Assembly: GCA_031411495.1 (NCBI GenBank)
Contig: JANOBD010000128.1
Span: 1-64,000 of the forward strand
Reading direction: 5' to 3'
Length of the DNA: 64,000 nt
Origin: JANOBD01 sp031411495
GTDB taxonomy: Bacteria > Planctomycetota > Phycisphaerae > Tepidisphaerales > Tepidisphaeraceae
The position numbers and the translations under genes are program-made. Of the stretch, positions 32,380 through 39,796 are shown in pieces. Position 1 is the stretch's first letter. Each line of letters opens with the position of its first letter. The notes under the pieces are model-generated. The model ran no database searches. It was not told the DNA's origin and saw only the letters and a program-made list of their open reading frames with translations.

Positions 32380-33531
32380 TCAGGTGTCCGCGAAGCGCGC
32401 TGCCGCCCGGATCGCGTTCTCGAACGCGCCGGTCATGGCGGACATGGAGTACCGCTCGTGCGCGAGCGCGCGGCCCCGCTCGCTCATCTGTCGGCGCGAG
32501 GCAGTGTCGGTGAGCAGCCTCTGAATCGCCTGCGCCATCGCGAGGGGCTGGTTGTGTTCGAATAACAATCCTGTTTCGCCATCGACGACCGCTTCCACTT
32601 CCGGCCCGTGCGCCCAGCGGTCGTTGCCAGTGACGATGGGCAGCCCATACCCGAGCGCGTGCAGTGCCGAAAGCCCCATGAACGACGGGAATGCGAAGAG
32701 GTCCGCGGCGCAGAACCACTTGGCCAATTCCGCCTCGTCGTATAAAGCACCGACAAAGTGAACGCGGCCGGCAATTCCCAATCGAGTTGCCAATGTCTTG
32801 AGTTCATCGCGCGACGGACCCTCACCCACGATCGCCAAAGACAGGTCCGGGTACGTTCGATCCAGGTGAGAAATCGCCTCCAGCAGCACGTCGACTCGCC
32901 GAGGCGGATCGAGCCGCGCGACGAACAGCAGGACAGGCCCGTTGCCGAGACCTTTCGACTCGCGAAACCGCCGCAGGTTTTCGGGATCCGAGCGCGTCTG
33001 CCGTTGCACCGCGTCGATTGCGTCCAGGTCCAGCGCATTGGGCGCTGCGAATACGCGCTCGACCGGCCAATCGCGGTCGAGGTACGCCTGTCGTGCGCCG
33101 ATCGAATAAGTCACCAGCACATCTGCCAGACGGGCCAGGGCGTAGCGTGGGGACGCTTTCCAGGTGCCGTCGTTCTTCGAGGTGCCGTGCCCGAACAACA
33201 TGGTCGCCACGCCTTGGCGGCGAGCCTTGAGAAGCGCGGGAACCAGCGACGCGTAATGGACGTCCCAGTCGAAGCAGACGACATCCGTCCTGAGCGGATC
33301 GACCGCATCCAGTTGTGATTGCTGCCAGTAGACCGGCGCGCCGAGCACGCGATAGGTCTTGCGCTCGACGAGCTCGGCTTTGAATCCCTCCGGCTTCGCG
33401 TTCGGCCGCCCGGAAGTTGCGTAGTAGAGCTTCAGGTCGATGCCATCCCGCGCCGCCAGGCCACGGAAGAGCGGAACGCGGTACGCGCCCAGTGATGGCT
33501 CGACGAATGTGATGCGAATGGGTTGGCTCAT
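32380..33531 (-). CDS. GT4-family glycosyltransferase
   Basis: 383 residues, GT-B fold. N-terminal domain begins IRITFVEPSLGAYRVPLFRGLA. The C-terminal donor domain has LLFVARLDPPRRVDVLLEAI, LAIVGEGPSRDELKTLA, VHFVGALYDEAELAKWF and AFPSFMGLSALHALGYGLPIVTG, with the final Glu of the E-x7-E motif at HGPEVEAVVDGETGLLF. It transfers a nucleotide-activated sugar to a growing polysaccharide; donor and acceptor are unknown. The gene follows the GT39-like gene by 17 bases on the same strand, forming an operon. Start ATG at 33529-33531. Confidence 0.9.
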   Translation of the reverse strand: MSQPIRITFVEPSLGAYRVPLFRGLAARDGIDLKLYYATSGRPNAKPEGFKAELVERKTYRVLGAPVYWQQSQLDAVDPLRTDVVCFDWDVHYASLVPALLKARRQGVATMLFGHGTSKNDGTWKASPRYALARLADVLVTYSIGARQAYLDRDWPVERVFAAPNALDLDAIDAVQRQTRSDPENLRRFRESKGLGNGPVLLFVARLDPPRRVDVLLEAISHLDRTYPDLSLAIVGEGPSRDELKTLATRLGIAGRVHFVGALYDEAELAKWFCAADLFAFPSFMGLSALHALGYGLPIVTGNDRWAHGPEVEAVVDGETGLLFEHNQPLAMAQAIQRLLTDTASRRQMSERGRALAHERYSMSAMTGAFENAIRAAARFADT

Positions 33532-33548
33532 CGACGTGGGTCGCTCGC

Positions 33549-35072
33549 TTACGGCTCGATGCGGATCAGGGTCCGCTTCTCTGCGCCATCTTCCCGGGCT
33601 CGATAATCGGCGCTCGTCGCGATCACGTCCAGTGCCCGCACTTTTGAACGAATTTCTTCGACCTTCCCGTTCGGGCTGATCACATAACTGGTCGACCGCG
33701 GAAGGCGCGCGAGCTGCGCTTCGAGTTTCTCGTCGTCTTGCCTGCGTGTCTGGACGGCACGGTTGGGCAAATACCAGATCACGCGCTCCTCGCCGGCGGC
33801 GACCAGATAGATCGGCTGATCGGACGGCACGTACCTGGCGATGTCGGCCGCGAACGGCTTCACGCCGGCCTTGTTCATCCTCGGCGGCTCGATGAACCAC
33901 TGCTCGGCCATCCACGCGACGATTGCCAGCGCGAACCATCCCGCCATCGCAACCTGCGCGGATGCGCCACTGCCCGTAAACCGAACCAGTAATCGCTCGA
34001 AGCCGGCCGCGCTCACCAGGATGATCGGCAATAGAATCGGCAGGCAGTAGTGCTGAGCCTTAAACGCGATCGCCAGCGACAGAAGGACAAATCCGCTGGC
34101 GAACCAGAGCGCGAGCATGCCTTCGATCGACCTGCGCAGTGCATCCCGACGATCGAGCGTTGCGAGTCCGAACAGGCACCACGGCACCGTGCCGAGCGAA
34201 ACGAAGCCGAAATAGATCCAGACAGGATCGCGACGGATCGCGCCCACGGCACGCGACGCGAGTTCGTATCTCCACTGCGCGAGCACCTCCGGGTACACCA
34301 GGTACGCCGCCACCGGCCACGCGACGATCATCGCCACGCCGATCGCCATCGCGTACGGATTGAGAAAAACCATCTCCACGATTTTCAGGTTCGCGCGATC
34401 CTTCGAGCGGAACCGGACGAGCAGCCACCAGAGGACGATCGGTGGCAGGACGAACATCAGCGCGATCGGTCCCTTGACCAGAAACGCCGCGCCCAGCGAC
34501 AACCAGAACAGGAATCCGTAGCGGGCCGGCTTGAACGGAAGTTCGTGATGGGTCGACGTTTCTCCCAGCGACCGGCGCAGGCGAAGCATCGGCAATAGGA
34601 CGCCCGCAAAACTCAGTGCGACGAACAGCGCCAGTGCCATGTCCGCCTCGGCAAGTCGGGCGCGCACCTGCACCCCGTAGCATGTCAGCGTCATCAATCC
34701 CGCGGCAATTCCAGCGCGCCGCCCAATCAGTCGGGAACCGATCGCACCGGCAAGCAGCGCCATGCCCGTCGCGCAGATCGCCGAAGGCAATCGCGCGGCG
34801 TATTCGCTGCGGCTCTGCGTCACCCAGAGGCTCGCGGCGATCAGCCAGCTCTGGCCCGGAGGCTTTTTGGTTCGATATTCGCCCGCGAACTGCTGCAGCA
34901 CGACGCTGCCGCCTTCGAGCAGCTCACGCGCGGGCTCTGCCGCAAAGACTTCGTGCTCTGTCAGTGTCGAGCGAAATCCGAGCAGCGCGAAGATCACCAG
35001 CAGCGCGGCGCCGAGAACGATCAGGGTGCCCGATCGTCCGAGGGTGTGAGGTTGCGAAATTTCGGTGGACAT
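33549..35072 (-). CDS. GT39/ArnT-like polyprenyl-phosphate glycosyltransferase
   Basis: 507 residues. N-terminal membrane helix, then FRSTLTEHEVFAAEPARELLEGG, the acidic loop typical of GT39/GT83 (PMT/ArnT) enzymes, followed by KKPPGQSWLIAASLWV. Around 10-11 further hydrophobic segments, then a periplasmic C-terminal domain (from WFIEPPRMNKAGVKPF). These enzymes use undecaprenyl-phosphate sugars to glycosylate lipids or proteins at the periplasmic face. ATG at 35070-35072 is the natural start; an upstream in-frame start at 35141 adds non-family residues. First gene of the pair with the GT4 gene. Confidence 0.87.
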   Translation of the reverse strand: MSTEISQPHTLGRSGTLIVLGAALLVIFALLGFRSTLTEHEVFAAEPARELLEGGSVVLQQFAGEYRTKKPPGQSWLIAASLWVTQSRSEYAARLPSAICATGMALLAGAIGSRLIGRRAGIAAGLMTLTCYGVQVRARLAEADMALALFVALSFAGVLLPMLRLRRSLGETSTHHELPFKPARYGFLFWLSLGAAFLVKGPIALMFVLPPIVLWWLLVRFRSKDRANLKIVEMVFLNPYAMAIGVAMIVAWPVAAYLVYPEVLAQWRYELASRAVGAIRRDPVWIYFGFVSLGTVPWCLFGLATLDRRDALRRSIEGMLALWFASGFVLLSLAIAFKAQHYCLPILLPIILVSAAGFERLLVRFTGSGASAQVAMAGWFALAIVAWMAEQWFIEPPRMNKAGVKPFAADIARYVPSDQPIYLVAAGEERVIWYLPNRAVQTRRQDDEKLEAQLARLPRSTSYVISPNGKVEEIRSKVRALDVIATSADYRAREDGAEKRTLIRIEP

Positions 35073-35261
35073 TCGGTAGATAGCGGGGACTGCAGATGAT
35101 GCAACCTCAAACCGGACATGCAGAGCGTACTCGCGAAGCATCTGGAAACGAGGTCTCGCGAGTTGCGCTCAACAATCGCGTCCAGACCGCTACGCCAGAC
35201 CCTTCGCGAATACGCTCTGGGTGACCTCGAAAGCGCGCCGGTTTCCTGGAAAGCCTGACAT

Positions 35262-35819
35262 TCATTTCTTCTGCCCATGCGTCCAGGGAACGTCGGCAAC
35301 GCCCGCGCGATGATTCGCGAGCCGGGCATGGACAAACAGCCAATCGCTGAGCCGGTTCAGATACTCCATCAAGAGCGGATCCAGCGTGCGTTTCCGCGCG
35401 TAGGTGACCATCAGCCGCTCGGCGCGGCGACACACGGTCCGGGCCACGTGCAGGTTTGCCGCCAGCATCGTGCCGCCGGGCAGAATGAACGCGCTCAGCT
35501 TCGGCAATTCGCGGTCGGCCGCATCGATCTGCGATTCGAGCCGCTGGATCATCGCTTTTTCGAGCGCGGGCAGTTTCCAGTCATCCGGATTCTGCCCGAC
35601 CGCCAGCGCGAGGTGGGAGCCGACCACGAAAAGCTCATTTTGAACCGGCTCCAGCATCGGCGCGAGCCACGGCTCCGAGCCGGCGCGCACCACGCCGAGC
35701 ACCGCGTTCAGCTCGTCGACGGTGCCGTAGGTATCAAGTTGCAGGTCATCCTTGGCCGTTCGCGAACCGCCGATGAGTCCGGTCGTTCCGTCGTCGCCGG
35801 TGCGGGTGTAAAGACGCAT
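35262..35819 (-). CDS. pduO: PduO-type cob(I)alamin adenosyltransferase
   Basis: 185 residues of the MMAB/PduO family: start RLYTRTGDDGTTGLIGGSR, TYGTVDELNAVLGVVR, QNELFVVGSHLA, FILPGGTMLAANLHVARTVCRRAER and YLNRLSDWLFVHAR. These are the ATP-binding and trimer-interface motifs. It converts cob(I)alamin plus ATP to adenosylcobalamin. ATG at 35817-35819 matches the family; an upstream start at 35864 would overlap the thiL promoter region. The divergent neighbour is thiL. No B12-dependent enzyme gene is near. Confidence 0.94.
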   Translation of the reverse strand: MRLYTRTGDDGTTGLIGGSRTAKDDLQLDTYGTVDELNAVLGVVRAGSEPWLAPMLEPVQNELFVVGSHLALAVGQNPDDWKLPALEKAMIQRLESQIDAADRELPKLSAFILPGGTMLAANLHVARTVCRRAERLMVTYARKRTLDPLLMEYLNRLSDWLFVHARLANHRAGVADVPWTHGQKK

Positions 35820-35895
35820 GGCGAGGATTGTAAGGCAATCGCAAACGGAAACGAATCGCTTCATGTCGCAGGGCTTTGGACATACGATTCGGGTG

Positions 35896-36777
35896 ATGTC
35901 CGAATCGGGTCTCCTCAGTTATCTCCGTACAACGGCCAAGCCCGATTCGCGTGTCGCGATCGGCATCGGAGACGATCTCGCCGCGATCAACTGGAACTCG
36001 AGCGACCTGCTCCTCGTCGGTGCCGACCAGGTGCTGGACGGCGTTCACTTCGACTCGAAGGTTCATTCCCCGCGCGCCATTGGCCGGAAGGTGATGAATC
36101 GCAATCTCTCCGATTGTGCGGCGATGGCGTGCGTGCCGGTCGCGGCGATCGCGACGCTCGCCCTGCCGCGCGGCGCGGGGGAATCGCTGGCTCGCGAAAT
36201 CGTCGAGGGCATCCGGGAAGCCGGCGCGCGGTTTCATTGTCCGCTCGTCGGTGGTGACACCGGCAGCTGGAACGCGCCGCTCGCGGTCACGGTCGCCGTT
36301 CTCGGCCGAAGCGCCGGCCTGACGCCGACTCAACGCAACGGCGCACGCGTCGGGGACAAGCTATTCGTCACCGGACCGCTCGGCGGCAGCATCCTCGGAC
36401 GACACATCGACTTCGTCCCGCGCATCGACTGGGCGGTCGAACTCGCCTCGTGCTTCGAGATTCATGCCATGCTCGACATCAGCGACGGACTCTCGCGCGA
36501 TCTGAAGCGCATCTGCGACGCATCCGGCATCGGCGCGATCGTCGATGCAGAGCGCGTGCCGATTCACGACGATTCCAGGCGACTCAACGACTCGCGCTCG
36601 CCACTGGAACACGCGCTGCATGACGGAGAAGACCACGAGCTCCTTTTCGCCGCGCCGTCGTGCGATCACCCTCACGCGATCGAGATCGGCCATTTCATCC
36701 CCGGGAGCGGCGTGTTTCTCCGCCGCGGCGAAGGCGTCGCGCCGCTCGAAGCGCTGGGTTGGGAGCATTCCCTTTGA
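35896..36777 (+). CDS. thiL: Thiamine-monophosphate kinase
   Basis: 293 residues. Contains AIGIGDDLAAI, LLLVGADQVLDGVHFD (the substrate-binding DxxxxGxHF), AIGRKVMNRNLSDCAAMACVPVAAIATLALP, LVGGDTGSW, GDKLFVTGPLGGS, MLDISDGLSRDLKRIC and HDGEDHELLFA, all typical of ThiL of the PurM/ThiL superfamily. It phosphorylates thiamine phosphate to thiamine diphosphate. ATG at 35896 gives the usual N-terminus ('ESGLLSYLR'); an ATG at 35863 is also in frame. Its stop TGA (36775-36777) overlaps the TTG start of tsaE. Confidence 0.92.
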   Translation: MSESGLLSYLRTTAKPDSRVAIGIGDDLAAINWNSSDLLLVGADQVLDGVHFDSKVHSPRAIGRKVMNRNLSDCAAMACVPVAAIATLALPRGAGESLAREIVEGIREAGARFHCPLVGGDTGSWNAPLAVTVAVLGRSAGLTPTQRNGARVGDKLFVTGPLGGSILGRHIDFVPRIDWAVELASCFEIHAMLDISDGLSRDLKRICDASGIGAIVDAERVPIHDDSRRLNDSRSPLEHALHDGEDHELLFAAPSCDHPHAIEIGHFIPGSGVFLRRGEGVAPLEALGWEHSL

Positions 36778-37196
36778 CGGTGCGCACCTTCGATTCTCAC
36801 AGCCTCGCCGACACCGCCCGCTTCGCGCACGAGATCGCGCGCGACCTGGCCGCGGGTGATTGCATCGCACTCGAAGGCGACCTGGGCGCGGGAAAAACGA
36901 CGTTCGTCCGTGCGCTTGTCGGCGCTCTCGACGGCGATGAACACGCGGTGTCCAGTCCCACCTTCATGCTGCTCAACATCTACCCGACGCCGCGGATGAG
37001 TGTTTTTCATCTCGATGCCTATCGCGTCGGCGGCGCCGACGATTTCGAGGCGATCGGATTCAGTGAACTGTTGGAGCAGCGCGGCGTGGTCATCGTCGAG
37101 TGGGCGTCGCGCGTCGCCGACCTGCTGCCGCAGACGCGAATATGCATTCGAATCGCCAACATCGGTGAAAACTCGAGGCGTTTTGAAGTCACGTAG
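36774..37196 (+). CDS. tsaE: tRNA threonylcarbamoyladenosine biosynthesis ATPase TsaE
   Basis: 140 residues. Walker A GDLGAGKTTFVRAL, then SSPTFMLLNIYP, HLDAYRV and VVIVEWASRVADLLP, the core motifs of the TsaE/YjeE P-loop family. It supports t6A37 formation in ANN-decoding tRNAs with TsaB, TsaC and TsaD. The TTG at 36774-36776 overlaps the thiL stop (TTGA), fitting coupled translation; a GTG six bases on is an alternative. Longer in-frame starts run through thiL and encode Arg-rich sequence, so were rejected. Confidence 0.92.
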   Translation: MTVRTFDSHSLADTARFAHEIARDLAAGDCIALEGDLGAGKTTFVRALVGALDGDEHAVSSPTFMLLNIYPTPRMSVFHLDAYRVGGADDFEAIGFSELLEQRGVVIVEWASRVADLLPQTRICIRIANIGENSRRFEVT

Positions 37197-37259
37197 AGGA
37201 TCCGTTCCGGCACAAAAGCTCCGTCGGCCGATCCGTTCGATTCGGCGAGATGAAAAGAA

Positions 37260-37285
37260 GACGCCGGCTCGAGTGAGCCGGCGTC
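37260..37285. terminator. Bidirectional intrinsic terminator
   Basis: A perfect 11-base stem, GACGCCGGCTC / GAGCCGGCGTC with a GAGT loop, lies between the convergent tsaE and GntR-type genes. GGTTTCAGTTTT follows on the plus strand and CTTCTTTTC on the minus strand. Confidence 0.85.
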
Positions 37286-37311
37286 GGTTTCAGTTTTGCA
37301 GGTTGACGAGT

Positions 37312-38343
37312 TCAGCGGGCGGCCGCTTCGAGCCGCGATCCGGCTTTCGCAACCATGGTGCCGTGATCGACGTAGTTCCCGACAAGCCAGAGCGGTTTGG
37401 GCTTGTGCGATTGGCCATCCGAGATGATCTGGCGGATCGTATCGGCGACTTGCTCGGCCGAGACGACGTAGCCGCTGCATGGCTGGTAGCCGTCGCCGCC
37501 ACCTTCGATCCCCATTCCGACGACCGCAGTCTGCGCGGGAACGGTGATGCCGATCTTGCGAAGGGCCTGGTAGGTCTGGCTTGCGAGTTCCATGCTGGCG
37601 CACACGAAAGCGGTCCGTCCTTCGGGGACAAATCGCGAAACGCCTTCGAGCGATAGCGGAATCACCTTCGCGTCCGGATTGAGCCGCTCGACCGCACGGC
37701 GAATGCTTTCGGCCAACGTGCCCGATGGCTGATCGATCACCAGGAAGGTGTTAACGCCTTCCTGGGCCAGATCACGCGCGACCAGGCCGGCACAGAGCTG
37801 GCGGTCGACGAGAACCGAGTGCGTCGAATAAGTCTTAGGAAGCGAATCGACGAGCACGACATTGAGGCTTCGCAGGATTAGATCGCGAAGCGTCTGTTCG
37901 GGAAGCGAACCGTGTAGGTCAACAACCGCCGTGAAGCCATTGAGGAAGCTGGGGCGAAGCGCCCCGAGATCCGCCTGCACTTCGGTATCGGGATTGAAAC
38001 CGGTCAGTGCCTGCACCAGCGGCGAGTGCTGGGCATTGGACTGGCAGAGAAGCAGCCAGCGGCCGAGCGACTTTTCGCGTTCGTCGGCTTGTCCGCGCAC
38101 AAACGTGCCGCGGCCGATGGTTCGTTCCAGCAGACCTTCGGCAGCGAGATCGGTCAACGCCTTGCTCAGCGTCTTGGCATTTACTCGAAATTGGCGAGCC
38201 AGAACGCGCTCACCAGGAAGTTTGCCGCTCAGGACGCCAGTTTCAATGGCCTCACGCAAGCGCTCGCGGAGGCGCTGAAACTTGTAACTGAGTCTTTGCT
38301 GTCGTTCTGCCATATCCGTCGGTCGAGTCGAATCGATGCTCAC
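37312..38343 (-). CDS. GntR/LacI-hybrid transcriptional regulator
   Basis: 343 residues. N-terminal winged helix of the GntR type: LRERLREAIETGVLSGKLPGERVLARQFRVNAKTLSKALTDLAAEGLLERTIGRGTFV (about 25-83). The rest is a periplasmic-binding-protein-like sensor as in LacI/AraR-type hybrids (GYVVSAEQVADTIRQIIS near the C-terminus). Such regulators usually bind a sugar or related ligand. Target genes are unknown; the nearest candidate is the divergent GT9 gene 385 bases away, with an AT-richer intergenic region that could carry operators. The N-terminal ~24 residues are basic. Start ATG at 38341-38343. Confidence 0.85.
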   Translation of the reverse strand: MSIDSTRPTDMAERQQRLSYKFQRLRERLREAIETGVLSGKLPGERVLARQFRVNAKTLSKALTDLAAEGLLERTIGRGTFVRGQADEREKSLGRWLLLCQSNAQHSPLVQALTGFNPDTEVQADLGALRPSFLNGFTAVVDLHGSLPEQTLRDLILRSLNVVLVDSLPKTYSTHSVLVDRQLCAGLVARDLAQEGVNTFLVIDQPSGTLAESIRRAVERLNPDAKVIPLSLEGVSRFVPEGRTAFVCASMELASQTYQALRKIGITVPAQTAVVGMGIEGGGDGYQPCSGYVVSAEQVADTIRQIISDGQSHKPKPLWLVGNYVDHGTMVAKAGSRLEAAAR

Positions 38344-38728
38344 TACTCACCCCTTCCTCAGTGCCCAAGGGCTTGGAGGAGAAGGTACTGATATGTCTGA
38401 TCGAACCTTCCGCGCACCACACACGGACAAACCTGGTTCAACAGACACGGAGATTGAAAAGAAACTGCCTGAACCACCTTCGCCACCCCATTTCCGGCCA
38501 GAATAACCCTGATCAAGACGCAATGGGCTTTTGGACGTTGAATCAAAATACCGGAAGTCACCTAGTGAAGCAACAGTGCTTCACATTTCCGCTTGCACGT
38601 CGGTCGAATATTTCGGAGAGTACCAATTTTGCGAGGACACATCTGTGTCATATCTGCCGATCAAATCCATACTTATGCGAACCTTGGAAACGCTGCGGGG
38701 ATTGTTGTGATATTGCCGTCTCCGTGAA
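38344..38728. other. Divergent intergenic region, AT-richer than surroundings
   Basis: About 385 bases between the GntR-type regulator and the GT9 gene, notably richer in A/T than neighbouring coding DNA (for example ATTGAAAAGAAACTG). It should contain both promoters and possibly the regulator's operator. GAAGCAACAGTGCTTC at 38568-38583 is a short palindrome, a candidate operator or hairpin. No RNA gene was identified. Confidence 0.45.
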
Positions 38729-39796
38729 TTGTCCGCCCGGAATTGGTACATAGGTGACATCGCACCCGACCTACCCAAGCTCCAACCCGAGCGCATCTTG
38801 CTGATCAAGCCGAGCGCGCTGGGAGATATCGTTCACACCCTTCCGGTCCTGAAGCTGCTTCGTCGGCGCTACCCGAGAGCTCATCTCACCTGGCTCATCT
38901 CACCTGCATTCGTTTCGTTAATCGAGAAGCACCCCAATCTGGATTCCACCCTGCTCTTTGACCGACGCGGACTCGCGGGAATATCGCATGGCGAGGACGG
39001 GATCGCGCGCGCCGTCGAACTCGCACGCACACTCGCTGAGCAGCAGTTCGACTTGGTCATCGACCTTCAAGGCCTGCTGCGGACGGCGATGCTTTCCATG
39101 GCAACGCGTGCGCCCGTGCGCATCGGATTCGGCTACGCGCGCGAAGGGGCGAGCTTCGCTTACACCCACCGGATCGGAACGCCACACCACGAACGCCACG
39201 CGCTGGAGCGGTATCTCGATGTGGCCGAAGCCCTGGGATGCGGCCGAGGCCCGGTCGAGTTCGATTTCGCCGTCTCGCCCGCGGATCGCGACGCCGTCGA
39301 ACAGTTGGCGCCATCGTCTCCGTTCGCGGTCCTCCTGCCCGGAACCAACTGGGACACCAAGCGTTGGCCTGCCGAACACTTCGCGCGCCTCGGCAGACGC
39401 ATCCGCAACGAGTTGGAGCTGCAGATCGTGATCGCCGGCGCGAAAGACGCGTTGGAGCTGTCGGCACAGATTCCGCACGATGTGAATCTCGCAGGCCGGA
39501 CGACGCTGCCGCAACTGGTCGCACTCCTCGAACGCGCATCGCTCGTGATTGCCAACGACTCCGGCCCGATGCACATCGCCGCCGCGTTCAATCGTCCGCT
39601 CGTGACCCTTTTCGGCCCGACCAATCCGATCCGCACCGGCCCGTACCAGCGGCTCGACACCGTCGTTCGCTTGGATATCGCGTGCAGCCCGTGCTACGCG
39701 CGACATTGCTCGCACACGAGTTGCATGAACTGGCTGACGCCGGACAAGGTGTTTGAGCAGGCCGCGAGGACGCTCGACGCCCCGCGCGTCAGCTGA
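38729..39796 (+). CDS. GT9 (LPS heptosyltransferase-like) glycosyltransferase
   Basis: 355 residues, GT-B fold. RILLIKPSALGDIVHTLPVLKLLRRRYPRA is the hallmark WaaC/WaaF start (PSxLGDxxHxLP). Next come QFDLVIDLQGLLRTAMLS, LLPGTNWDTKRWPAEHFARLG, and the donor site LVIANDSGPMHIAAAFNRPLVTLFGPTNP. It likely adds a heptose or related sugar to a lipid A/core-like acceptor. Ends with a Cys-rich CSPCYARHCSHTSC, as in several WaaF proteins. The start is uncertain: TTG at 38729 gives MSARNWYIGDIAPDLP before the conserved region and no ATG is near. Confidence 0.88.
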   Translation: MSARNWYIGDIAPDLPKLQPERILLIKPSALGDIVHTLPVLKLLRRRYPRAHLTWLISPAFVSLIEKHPNLDSTLLFDRRGLAGISHGEDGIARAVELARTLAEQQFDLVIDLQGLLRTAMLSMATRAPVRIGFGYAREGASFAYTHRIGTPHHERHALERYLDVAEALGCGRGPVEFDFAVSPADRDAVEQLAPSSPFAVLLPGTNWDTKRWPAEHFARLGRRIRNELELQIVIAGAKDALELSAQIPHDVNLAGRTTLPQLVALLERASLVIANDSGPMHIAAAFNRPLVTLFGPTNPIRTGPYQRLDTVVRLDIACSPCYARHCSHTSCMNWLTPDKVFEQAARTLDAPRVS